A stretch of 64,000 nucleotides of DNA, taken from Mycolicibacterium thermoresistibile. Lineage in GTDB: Bacteria; Actinomycetota; Actinomycetes; Mycobacteriales; Mycobacteriaceae. The stretch is from assembly GCF_900187065.1 (NCBI RefSeq), contig NZ_LT906483.1, positions 3,534,001 through 3,598,000 of the forward strand, written 5' to 3'. Below the pieces are notes generated by a model, which was not told the origin of the DNA, did no database searches, and saw nothing but the letters and a program-made list of their open reading frames with translations. Positions 57,278 through 64,000 of this stretch are shown piece after piece. The stretch's first letter is position 1; each line of letters starts with the position of its first letter. A program made the position numbers and the translations under genes.

Positions 57278-58228
57278 TCAGCGGGGGCGCAGGGTGGCCA
57301 TCGGGGGCCGGTCGACGAGCGACACCGGGAAGGTCCGCGGGGTGAAGCCGTCCCCGTCGGCGAAGAACTGGGTCAACGCCGCGCCGGAGTCCGGGATGCC
57401 GCACCGGTTCAGCAGCGTCGCGATCACCTGTCGGCTCATCGCGGCGAGATCGGTCAGCGGCCGGTTGCGGTGCGCCCGCACCCCGAGGTTGACCTGGGCG
57501 ATCGCGTCCAGTCCGAGCCGGTCGTAGGTGTCGAGCAGCAGGCCGATCTCCACGCCGTATCCGGGAGCGAACGGCACCGACATCAGCAGTTCGCGGGTGC
57601 CGGCGTACTCACCGCCCAACGGTTGCAGCACGCACGCCAGTTCCGGGCGCAGCGCGGCCAGCAGCGGGCGGGCGACGAGTTCGGTGACCCGGCCGCCGCC
57701 GTGGCCGTCCTCGCTGCCGCTGATCTTCAACGGTCGCCGGTAGAACCCCTTGACCAGGTGCACGCCCTCGGTGACCAGCAGCGGGCCCACCAGTTTGGGC
57801 ACGAACATCGGATCGGGGTCGATCAGGTCGGAGTCGACGTACACGATGATGTCGCCGGTCACCGCGGCCAGCGACCGCCACAGCACCTCCCCTTTGCCGG
57901 GTTGGGGTGCGATCTCGGGCAGCGCGGTCTCCCGGCTGATCACCCGCGCACCGGCCGCGACCGCGCGGATCTCGGTCTCGTCAGTGGATCCGGAATCCAA
58001 CACGATCAGCTCGTCGACCAGCCCGCCGAGCAGCGGAGCGATGCTGCCGACCACGCTGCCGACCGTCTCTTCCTCGTTGAGCGCGGGCAGCACCACCGAG
58101 ATGGTGCGGCCGGCCTTCGCCGCCTCCAACTCCTCGACCGTCCAGGACGGGCGTTCCCAGCTGTGATCGGCCAACCAGCGATGGCCCGCGTCGACGTTGG
58201 CGGCGGCCACATCAGGAAGCAGAGTCAT
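57278..58228 (-). CDS. gpgS: Glucosyl-3-phosphoglycerate synthase GpgS
   Basis: A 316-aa GT81 glycosyltransferase. It joins glucose from UDP-glucose to 3-phosphoglycerate, the first step of methylglucose lipopolysaccharide synthesis. Motifs are VVLPALNEEETVGSVV, LDSGSTDET, PGKGEVLWRSLAAVTG and the metal site YVDSDLIDPDP. GEYAGTRELLMSVPFAPGYG is the conserved acceptor region. The ATG overlaps the folP2 stop (ATGA), so the two are coupled. Confidence 0.96.
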   Translation of the reverse strand: MTLLPDVAAANVDAGHRWLADHSWERPSWTVEELEAAKAGRTISVVLPALNEEETVGSVVGSIAPLLGGLVDELIVLDSGSTDETEIRAVAAGARVISRETALPEIAPQPGKGEVLWRSLAAVTGDIIVYVDSDLIDPDPMFVPKLVGPLLVTEGVHLVKGFYRRPLKISGSEDGHGGGRVTELVARPLLAALRPELACVLQPLGGEYAGTRELLMSVPFAPGYGVEIGLLLDTYDRLGLDAIAQVNLGVRAHRNRPLTDLAAMSRQVIATLLNRCGIPDSGAALTQFFADGDGFTPRTFPVSLVDRPPMATLRPR

Positions 58229-59100
58229 GCCAGTCCCCTCACTGTGCGGGTCGGCGGTCGAACCCCTTGAATCGACGCCACCATCTCCAGGACGCGTCGG
58301 GTGGGTGCCACTTCGTGAACCCGGAACATCGCGGCGCCCGCCGCGGCGGCCAGGGCGGTCGCGGCCAGGGTGCCCTCCAACCGATCGGTCAAAACCACAC
58401 CGAGAGTCTCCCCCACGAAATCCTTGTTGCTCAGCGCCATCAGGACCGGCCATCCAGTGTTTACAAGGTCTTCCACATGCCGCAACAAAGTAAGGCCGTG
58501 ATGAGTGTTCTTGCCGAAATCGTGGGTCGGATCGATGAGGATCGCATCCCGCGGGACCCCGGCGGCGACGGCGCGTTCGGCGGCCGCGGTCACCTCCGCG
58601 ATCACATCGTCGACGACCGCGCGTTCGGTGATGCCGTAGTTCACCCGGAACGGCCGGGTGCGCGGCGCGGCGCCGCCGGTGTGCGAGCACACCAGCCCGG
58701 CATTGAACTCCGCGGCCACCGCGGGCAGCTCCGGATCGTGCCCCGCCCAGGTGTCGTTGATCAGATCGGCTCCGGCCGCGCAGGCCTGTTTGGCCACCGA
58801 CGCCCGCCAGGTGTCGACGCTGATCAACTGGTCCGGATAGGTGTCGCGCAGCCATTCGATGAACGGCACCACCCGGGCGATCTCCTCCTCGGCGTCCACC
58901 ACGCTGCCCGGCCCGGCCTTGACCCCGCCGACGTCGATGACGTCGGCGCCCTCCTCGATGACCCGGTGCACCGCCGCCTTGGCGGCCTCGTCGGAGAACG
59001 TGGCGCCCCGGTCGTAGAACGAGTCCGGGGTGCGGTTCACGATCGCCATGATCAACGCGCGATCACCGGCCACCGGGCGGCCACAGAACGTCGACTGCAC
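58225..59100 (-). CDS. folP2: FolP2, dihydropteroate-synthase-like protein
   Basis: A 291-aa homologue of dihydropteroate synthase with IMAIVNRTPDSFYDRGATF, DVGGVKAGPGSVVDAEEEI and SVDTWRASVAKQACAAGADL. FolP2 of mycobacteria has lost typical residues of the FolP1 enzyme (for example GGVKAGPG in place of GGESTRPG) and does not show synthase activity in published work. Its place upstream of and coupled to gpgS suggests a role in methylglucose lipopolysaccharide synthesis. I start it at the GTG at 59100 after GGAGAC; the longer frame would run into palindrome copy D. Confidence 0.92.
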   Translation of the reverse strand: MQSTFCGRPVAGDRALIMAIVNRTPDSFYDRGATFSDEAAKAAVHRVIEEGADVIDVGGVKAGPGSVVDAEEEIARVVPFIEWLRDTYPDQLISVDTWRASVAKQACAAGADLINDTWAGHDPELPAVAAEFNAGLVCSHTGGAAPRTRPFRVNYGITERAVVDDVIAEVTAAAERAVAAGVPRDAILIDPTHDFGKNTHHGLTLLRHVEDLVNTGWPVLMALSNKDFVGETLGVVLTDRLEGTLAATALAAAAGAAMFRVHEVAPTRRVLEMVASIQGVRPPTRTVRGLA

Positions 59101-59130
59101 GTCTCCATACTGCCCGTTGTCCCCAGATTC

Positions 59131-59183
59131 GCGATTTCGGCGTGCTCGCGATCGCCTGGCGATCGTGCGCACGCCGAAACCGC
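59131..59183. repeat. 53-nt palindrome copy D
   Basis: Arms 59131-59155 and 59159-59183 are near-perfect complements around the loop CTG. It lies between the end of the metal-permease gene and the folP2 start, both on the minus strand, so it could end transcription of the metal operon. Confidence 0.93.
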
Positions 59184-59188
59184 GAGCC

Positions 59189-60052
59189 TCAGCCGCGCGA
59201 CCGCAGCCGGGCCGACGCCGCGCGGGTGAGCACTCCCTGCCGCGGGGCGAACAGGTAGACCAGCCCGAACAGCAAACCCTGGGCGACCACGATCATCCCG
59301 CCGGACGCGGTGTCGAGGTGATAGCTGACGTACAGCCCGGTGATCGCGGCGGCCACCGACATCAGCGGCGCGATGACCAGCATGCGCCCGAAACTGTCGG
59401 TCAGCAGATACGCGGTGGCGCCCGGGATGATCAGCATGGCGACCACGAGCACCACCCCCACCGCCTGCAGGGCCGCCACCGCGGTCAGCGCCAGCAGCGC
59501 CAGCAGCGCCGCACCCAGCAGCCGCGGGTTCAACCCGATGGTGTGCGCGTGGATGGAATCGAAGGCGTACAAGGTGAAATCACGCCTCTTGGCCAGCACC
59601 GCCGCCACCACCACGGCCCCCAGGATCGCCACCTGCAGCAGGTCGTTTCGGCTGACGCCCAACAGATTTCCGAACACGATGTGGTTCAGGTCCACCTGGC
59701 TCGGCGTCACCGACACCAGCACCAGGCCGGCGGCGAACAGCGTGGTGAACACGATGCCGATCGCGGCGTCCTCCTTGACCCGGCTGGTATCGCGCACCAG
59801 CCCGATGAGGGCGACGGCCAGGAAGCCGAACACCACCGCGCCCACCGCGAACGGGGCGCCCACGATGTAGGCCAGCACCACCCCGGGCAGCACCGCGTGC
59901 GACACCGCGTCGCCCATCAGCGACCACCCGATCAGCACCAGCCAGCAACTCAGCAGCGCACACACCACCGAGGTGATCAGCGCGGTGGCCAGTGCCCGCA
60001 CCATGAACTCGTATGCGAGCGGGTCGATGAGGATCTCGCGCAGCAACGTCAT
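59189..60052 (-). CDS. Metal ABC importer permease (MntB/ZnuB family)
   Basis: A 287-aa ABC-3 family permease with about eight helices (for example VRALATALITSVVCALLSCW and LVLIGWSLMGDAVSHAVLPG, the latter a family signature). GATAYLLTDSFGRMLVIAPL is the conserved late segment. It imports Mn or Zn together with the ATPase and binding protein upstream. Its ATG overlaps the ATPase stop by 4 nt. This operon has no counterpart between fadD6 and folP2 in M. tuberculosis. Confidence 0.92.
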   Translation of the reverse strand: MTLLREILIDPLAYEFMVRALATALITSVVCALLSCWLVLIGWSLMGDAVSHAVLPGVVLAYIVGAPFAVGAVVFGFLAVALIGLVRDTSRVKEDAAIGIVFTTLFAAGLVLVSVTPSQVDLNHIVFGNLLGVSRNDLLQVAILGAVVVAAVLAKRRDFTLYAFDSIHAHTIGLNPRLLGAALLALLALTAVAALQAVGVVLVVAMLIIPGATAYLLTDSFGRMLVIAPLMSVAAAITGLYVSYHLDTASGGMIVVAQGLLFGLVYLFAPRQGVLTRAASARLRSRG

Positions 60053-60780
60053 CGCCGGCTCAACACGTCCTGCCCGAACGCGCGGGCCAGATTGTCCGGC
60101 GCCAGCACGGTTTCCGGATCGCCCTGAGCCAGAACCCTCCGCATCAACAGGATCACCTCATCGGCCAGTGTGGGCAGCGAACGAAGGTCGTGGGTGGACA
60201 CCAGCACCGTCTTCCCGTCGGCGGCCAGTTGCCGAAGCAGGGCGATCAACGCCGTCTCGGTGCGGGTGTCGACCCCGGCGAATGGTTCGTCGAGCAGCAG
60301 GATGTCCGCCTCCTGGGCGATGGCGCGGGCGACGAACGCGCGTTTGCGCTGACCGCCGGAGGCCTGGCCGATCTGGCGTCTGGCCAAGTCGGTCAACCCC
60401 ACCCGGTCGAGGGCGGCGGCGACGGCGGCGCGGTCGGCGGCACGCGGGCGCCGGGTGAACCCCTGATGGCCGTACCGTCCGGTCATCACCACGTCATGGA
60501 TCGACAGCGGGAAGCTCCAGTCGATCTGCTCGCTCTGCGGCACGTAGCTGATCGCGCCGCGTTTGCGCGCCACCGCCGGCGGATCGCCGTCCAGCAGCAC
60601 CCGGCCGGTGTCCGGCCGGACGAGTCCCACGATCGTCTTGAACAGCGTGGACTTCCCCGAACCGTTCATCCCGATCAGCCCGCACACCGTACCGCGTCGC
60701 ACCCGCGCCGAAATATCGCGCAGCGCAACGACTTCGCCGTAGCGCACGGTGACGTCGGCCACCTCGATCGCGAAGGTCAT
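60049..60780 (-). CDS. Metal ABC importer ATPase (MntA/ZnuC family)
   Basis: A 243-aa ATPase. Walker A is GMNGSGKSTLFK, the Q-loop is in ISYVPQSEQIDWSFPLSIHD, typical of Mn/Zn transporters, the signature is ASGGQRKRAFVARA, Walker B is ILLLDEPFAGVD, and the switch His is in VSTHDLRSL. Overlaps of 4 nt with both neighbours show a tightly coupled three-gene operon. Confidence 0.94.
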   Translation of the reverse strand: MTFAIEVADVTVRYGEVVALRDISARVRRGTVCGLIGMNGSGKSTLFKTIVGLVRPDTGRVLLDGDPPAVARKRGAISYVPQSEQIDWSFPLSIHDVVMTGRYGHQGFTRRPRAADRAAVAAALDRVGLTDLARRQIGQASGGQRKRAFVARAIAQEADILLLDEPFAGVDTRTETALIALLRQLAADGKTVLVSTHDLRSLPTLADEVILLMRRVLAQGDPETVLAPDNLARAFGQDVLSRR

Positions 60781-61685
60781 GACCGGCGCCCGGCCAATCC
60801 GGCGGCGATGACGTCGGCGTCATGGCGGATCAGGTCCAGATAGGTGGGCACCGGCCCGTCGGGCTCCGACAGCGAGTCGACGTAGAGCACGCCGCCGAAC
60901 ACCGCGCCGGTGGCCTCCACCACCCGCTGCATCGGCGCGTCGGAGACGGTGGATTCACAGAACACCGCCGGTACCGCGTTGGCGTTGACGAACTCGATGA
61001 CCGAGGCGATCTGACGCGGGGTGGCCTGCTGTTCGGCGTTGACCGGCCAGATGTACTTCTCGGTCAGCCCGGCGTCGCGGGCCAGATAGGAGAACGCCCC
61101 TTCACAGCTCACCAGGGCGCGCTGACCGGGCGGCAGGCCGCTGAGCCGGTTCACCAGATCCTCGTGGACGGCGCGCAACTCCTGCTGGTACGCCTCGGCG
61201 TTAGCACGGTAGTGCTCGGCGTTGGCGGGATCGAGCGCGCTGAACGCGTCGGCCATGTTGTCGACATAGGTGATGACGTTCAGCGGCGACATCCAGGCGT
61301 GCGGATTGGGTTGATCGGTTCCGGCGATGCCGATCGGCTCGATGCCGTCGCTGACCCGCACCCGTTCGACGTTCACCTCGCTGATGAACTGTTCGAACCA
61401 GGCCTCCAGGTTCAGCCCGTTGTCGAGGATCAGGTCGGCCCGGGCGGCTTTGCGGATATCGCCCGGGGTCGGTTCGTAGCCGTGGATCTCCGCGCCCACC
61501 TTCGTGATGGATTCCACCTGCAGGTGTTCGCCGGCGACGTTGCGGGCGATGTCGGCCAGCACGGTGAAGGTGGTCAACACCATCGGGGTGTCGTCGCCCG
61601 CACCGCGGTGCGGACCGCACCCGAGGAGCCCGAACACCAGAGCCCACACGGCGAGCACGGTCCCGAGACACCGGCGGATTTCCAT
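60777..61685 (-). CDS. Metal-binding lipoprotein of the Mn/Zn ABC importer
   Basis: A 302-aa cluster A-I binding protein. The lipobox is FGLLGC with lipidated Cys23. Candidate metal ligands are His in AEIHGYEPTPGD, His in DQPNPHAWMSP, Glu in VSCEGAFSYLARD and Asp in GVLYVDSLSEPD. A His-His-Glu-Asp set, with no His-rich loop, favours Mn (or Fe) over Zn. The ATG at 61685 lies 7 nt after TAATAT, so the mRNA is probably leaderless, with an operator overlapping the promoter. Confidence 0.92.
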   Translation of the reverse strand: MEIRRCLGTVLAVWALVFGLLGCGPHRGAGDDTPMVLTTFTVLADIARNVAGEHLQVESITKVGAEIHGYEPTPGDIRKAARADLILDNGLNLEAWFEQFISEVNVERVRVSDGIEPIGIAGTDQPNPHAWMSPLNVITYVDNMADAFSALDPANAEHYRANAEAYQQELRAVHEDLVNRLSGLPPGQRALVSCEGAFSYLARDAGLTEKYIWPVNAEQQATPRQIASVIEFVNANAVPAVFCESTVSDAPMQRVVEATGAVFGGVLYVDSLSEPDGPVPTYLDLIRHDADVIAAGLAGRRS

Positions 61686-61692
61686 GACGCCG

Positions 61693-61715
61693 ATATTAAT
61701 GTTCGGGTACCCGAA
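61693..61715 (-). promoter_or_regulatory. Promoter and DtxR/MntR-like operator of the metal importer
   Basis: The -10 box TAATAT (complement of 61693-61698) ends 7 nt before the ATG. Directly upstream, TTCGGGTACCCGAA (61702-61715) is a perfect 14-bp palindrome that would cover the spacer and -35. A second inverted repeat, CCTCA-AC-TGAGG (61717-61728), is next to it. A Mn-dependent repressor of the DtxR/MntR type is the likeliest ligand. Confidence 0.65.
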
Positions 61716-61732
61716 ACCTCAACTGAGGTCGG

Positions 61733-61785
61733 CCGATTTCGGCGTGCGTACGGCCGCTCAGCGATCGTCCGCACGCCGAAATCGC
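61733..61785. repeat. 53-nt palindrome copy E
   Basis: The outer 15 bp of both arms pair well, and the inner stem has a few mismatches. It lies between the fadD6 stop and the start of the metal operon. Its right edge forms the TAG stop of fadD6 (61785-61787). Confidence 0.92.
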
Positions 61786-63575
61786 TAGTTGACGGGCCGC
61801 TTGCCGTCGCGGACCTCCGCGGCGTACTCCTCGTAGAACGGCACGTAGCCCTCCTCGCGGCCGGCGAGCACGTAGAGCGGATCCTCGATGTGCGGGCCCT
61901 GCCCCTCGTTGCGCAGGTCGACCTTGCGGCTCTTGAAGGTGGTGGTCTGCTCGATCTCGTCGACGACCCGGACGAACAGCGGCACCGCATACACCGGCAA
62001 GCGCTTGTACAACGTCTCGGCGAACGACTTGCCGTCGAACTCACAGCCCTCGTTCAGTTTGAGGGCCACCATTCCGGCCCGCCCGCCGGTGCCCTCCACC
62101 TCGACGCCGTACACGGTCGCCTCGTCGACGGTGGGGTCGGCCGAGACCGCCGCCTCGACCTCGGTGGTCGCGACGTTCTCACCCTTCCACCGGAAGGTGT
62201 CGCCGAGCCGGTCGACGAACGCGGCGTGCCCGAACCCCTGGTACCTCATCAGGTCACCGGTGTTGAACCACACATCGCCGTCACGGAAAGCGTTGCGCAC
62301 CAACTTCTTCTCGGTGGCCTGTGGATCGGTGTAGCCGTCGAACGGCTGGAAGCTGCTCACCTTCGACAGCAGCAGGCCGGGCTCGCCGCGCTTCACCTTG
62401 CGCACCCGGCCGTCGGCGCCGCGCAGCGGCTCGCCGGTCTCCTGATCGAATTCGACGAACGCCACCGGGCTGGGGCAGATGCCGGTGGTCTTGTCGATGT
62501 TGAAGGCGTTGACGAAGGCGGTGTTTCCCTCACTGGCGCTGTAGAACTCACACACCCGCTCGATGCCGAACCGCTCGACGAAGTCGTCCCAGATGGCCGG
62601 CCGCAGACCGTTTCCGCAGATCACCCGCACCCGGTGGGCGCGGTCGGTGGGCTTGGGCGGCTGGTTGAGCAGGTATCCGCAGATCTCGCCGATGTAGACG
62701 AACGCGGTGGCGTCATGCCGGATCACCTCATCCCAGAACCGCGACGCCGAGAACGACTTCCCCAGCGCCAGAGTCGCGCCCGCCGACAGCACCGACGACA
62801 CCGCGACCGTCAACGCGTTGTTGTGGTACAGCGGCAGACAGCAGTACAGGGTGTCGCTGCTGCGCAGCCGCATACCGAGCGCGCCGAAGCCGGCCAGCGC
62901 CCGCAGCCAGCGATAGTGGGTCATCACACTGGCTTTCGGCAGCCCGGTGGTTCCGGAGGTGAAGATGTAGAACGCCTTCTCCCGGGCCAGGATCGAGGAC
63001 GTGATGGCCGGGTTGGTGGTCGGCGCGTCGACCGACAGCCGATCGAGGTCGTCGGCGGACAGCAGATCGGCGACGTCGGCATCGGACTCCTCGACCTGCT
63101 TCACCAGGTCGGGGGCCGACACCACGATCTTGGCGTCGAGCAGCCCGATGCTGTGCGCCAGCACGTCGCCCTTCTGATGGTGGTTGAGCATGCCGGCGAT
63201 GGCGCCGAGTTTGACCGTCGCGAGCATCAGCAGGACGGTGCGCGGCTCGTTCTTGAGCATCACCCCGACCACATCGCCCTGGCCGACACCGCGTGCGGCC
63301 AGCGCGGCCGCATAGCGGTTGACGGTCTCGTTGGCCTGCCGGTAGGTCAGCTGCTGATCCTCGAATTTGAGGAACACCTTGTCGGCGTAGCGAGCCGCCC
63401 GCTCCTGGAACACCTTGCCGATCGAGGTCTTGGCCGACGGGCGTGCGCCGAAGCCGGCGATGACGCCCCGCAACATCACCGGCACGTCCAACGCCATGCG
63501 GGGCAACCGGCCGGCGATGTCGAGCAGTCCCACCCGCTCCCGGGTGGCCGATCGGTTGTGTCGCTCGTTGCTCAT
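61785..63575 (-). CDS. fadD6: Long-chain acyl-CoA synthetase FadD6
   Basis: A 596-aa AMP-forming acyl-CoA synthetase of the very-long-chain/FATP type, close to M. tuberculosis FadD6 (597 aa). The AMP-binding loop is FYIFTSGTTGLPKASVMTHY, the FATP-type motif is YIGEICGYLLNQPPKPTDRA, and the hinge region is VDRLGDTFRWKGENVATTEV. It activates imported or internal fatty acids for lipid synthesis or degradation. The last codon and stop are at the edge of palindrome copy E. Confidence 0.95.
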   Translation of the reverse strand: MSNERHNRSATRERVGLLDIAGRLPRMALDVPVMLRGVIAGFGARPSAKTSIGKVFQERAARYADKVFLKFEDQQLTYRQANETVNRYAAALAARGVGQGDVVGVMLKNEPRTVLLMLATVKLGAIAGMLNHHQKGDVLAHSIGLLDAKIVVSAPDLVKQVEESDADVADLLSADDLDRLSVDAPTTNPAITSSILAREKAFYIFTSGTTGLPKASVMTHYRWLRALAGFGALGMRLRSSDTLYCCLPLYHNNALTVAVSSVLSAGATLALGKSFSASRFWDEVIRHDATAFVYIGEICGYLLNQPPKPTDRAHRVRVICGNGLRPAIWDDFVERFGIERVCEFYSASEGNTAFVNAFNIDKTTGICPSPVAFVEFDQETGEPLRGADGRVRKVKRGEPGLLLSKVSSFQPFDGYTDPQATEKKLVRNAFRDGDVWFNTGDLMRYQGFGHAAFVDRLGDTFRWKGENVATTEVEAAVSADPTVDEATVYGVEVEGTGGRAGMVALKLNEGCEFDGKSFAETLYKRLPVYAVPLFVRVVDEIEQTTTFKSRKVDLRNEGQGPHIEDPLYVLAGREEGYVPFYEEYAAEVRDGKRPVN

Positions 63576-63615
63576 CGGTGTCCGTCTCCTCCGATCTGGC
63601 TGTGCTGGCTACACC

Positions 63616-64000
63616 CTAGAGCGTGTCCGCGGACGGAGCGCAGGCCGCCAACGCGTCCTCGATGTCGGTGACGACGATGAGCCGTTCCATCGCCGCCGGG
63701 TCCACATAGCCGGTGTCCACCAGCCCGTACAGCCAGGCCAGCAAACCGGCGTAGTGGCCGTCCGGATCGAGCATCACCACCGGTTTCTCATGCATACCCA
63801 GATAGCCCGCGGTCCAGGCTTCGAAGAACTCCTCGAGGGTGCCGATGCCGCCGGGCAGCGCGATGAACGCATCCGCGCGGCCCTCCATCACCTGTTTGCG
63901 TTCCCGCATGGTGTCGGTGACGATGAGTTCGTCGGCGTCGACGTCGGCGAGTTCGCGGTGCACCAGCGCCTTGGGGATCACCCCGATGGTGTACCCGCCG
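63616..64000 (-). CDS. LOG-family protein (Rv1205-like), 3' part
   Basis: The last 127 codons of a LOG (lonely guy) family nucleotide phosphoribohydrolase; the start lies beyond the window. The signature PGGIGTLEEFFEAWTAGYLG and the MRERKQVMEGRADAFIAL segment carry the catalytic Arg and Glu. LOG proteins release cytokinin-type bases from nucleoside monophosphates; in M. tuberculosis Rv1205 makes cytokinins and is removed by the proteasome. It lies 40 nt upstream of fadD6 on the same strand, as in M. tuberculosis. Confidence 0.93.
   Translation of the reverse strand, partial: GGYTIGVIPKALVHRELADVDADELIVTDTMRERKQVMEGRADAFIALPGGIGTLEEFFEAWTAGYLGMHEKPVVMLDPDGHYAGLLAWLYGLVDTGYVDPAAMERLIVVTDIEDALAACAPSADTL

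Overview
The window is high-GC actinobacterial DNA from a Mycobacterium/Mycolicibacterium-type organism. From about 19.5 kb to the end, gene content and order match the M. tuberculosis Rv1205-Rv1257c neighbourhood: kgd, lpqZ, lpqY-sugA-sugB-sugC, mrp, tatB-htrA-rseA-sigE, a TetR-controlled ABC exporter, glgC/glgM, tag, gpgS, folP2, fadD6 and a LOG-family gene. No tRNA, rRNA or CRISPR array was seen.

Region 1 (1-6.2 kb) is a nested mobile-element pile-up. After the tail of a GntR/FCD regulator lies one copy of a 53-nt palindrome. An IS481-family element (227-1566, 13-bp target duplication) is inserted in its centre and an IS256-family element (1594-6191, 8-bp target duplication) in its right arm. 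The IS256 transposase gene is itself split by a 3.17-kb element (1873-5039) made almost only of two overlapping tyrosine recombinase genes, similar to tnpA/tnpB of Tn554 but without tnpC or cargo. Removing all three restores the palindrome and the IS256 reading frame.

Region 2 (6.2-19.4 kb) is an accessory metabolic islet. One part holds a PEP-synthase/rifampin-phosphotransferase-like enzyme, a CrtC-like lipocalin-fold protein and an NTF2-like protein, facing a divergent MptpB-type phosphatase. The 465-bp gap between them carries two near-identical palindromic operators. The other part is an operon with a two-domain CoA-transferase, a thiolase-fold protein lacking the N-terminal catalytic Cys, its DUF35 partner, two SDRs and an aldehyde dehydrogenase. 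This looks like CoA-dependent breakdown of an unidentified carboxylic acid, probably with a retro-aldol step.

Region 3 (19.5-33 kb) has an FAD-linked oxidase, two MFS exporters, an EcsC-like protein, kgd (2-oxoglutarate node), a DUF732 secreted protein, an SDR, lpqZ and an NADP-type malic enzyme. Region 4 (33-44.6 kb) has the LpqY-SugABC trehalose importer with a coupled SUFU-domain gene, envelope-associated proteins, a CitE-like lyase, an MgtE-N/CBS protein, a resuscitation/transglycosylase-type exported protein and mrp.

Region 5 (44.9-53.2 kb) is the envelope-stress operon sigE-rseA-htrA-tatB, an O-methyltransferase, and a TetR/ABC exporter operon. Region 6 (53.2-64 kb) covers glycogen/maltosyl-phosphate synthesis (glgC, glgM), DNA repair (tag), a DivIVA-domain protein, methylglucose lipopolysaccharide initiation (gpgS), folP2, a metal ABC importer, fadD6 and a LOG-family gene.

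Four further copies or near-copies of the 53-nt palindrome (19420, 30282, 59131, 61733) bracket the accessory islet and the metal-transporter islet, and their edges supply stop codons to neighbouring genes.
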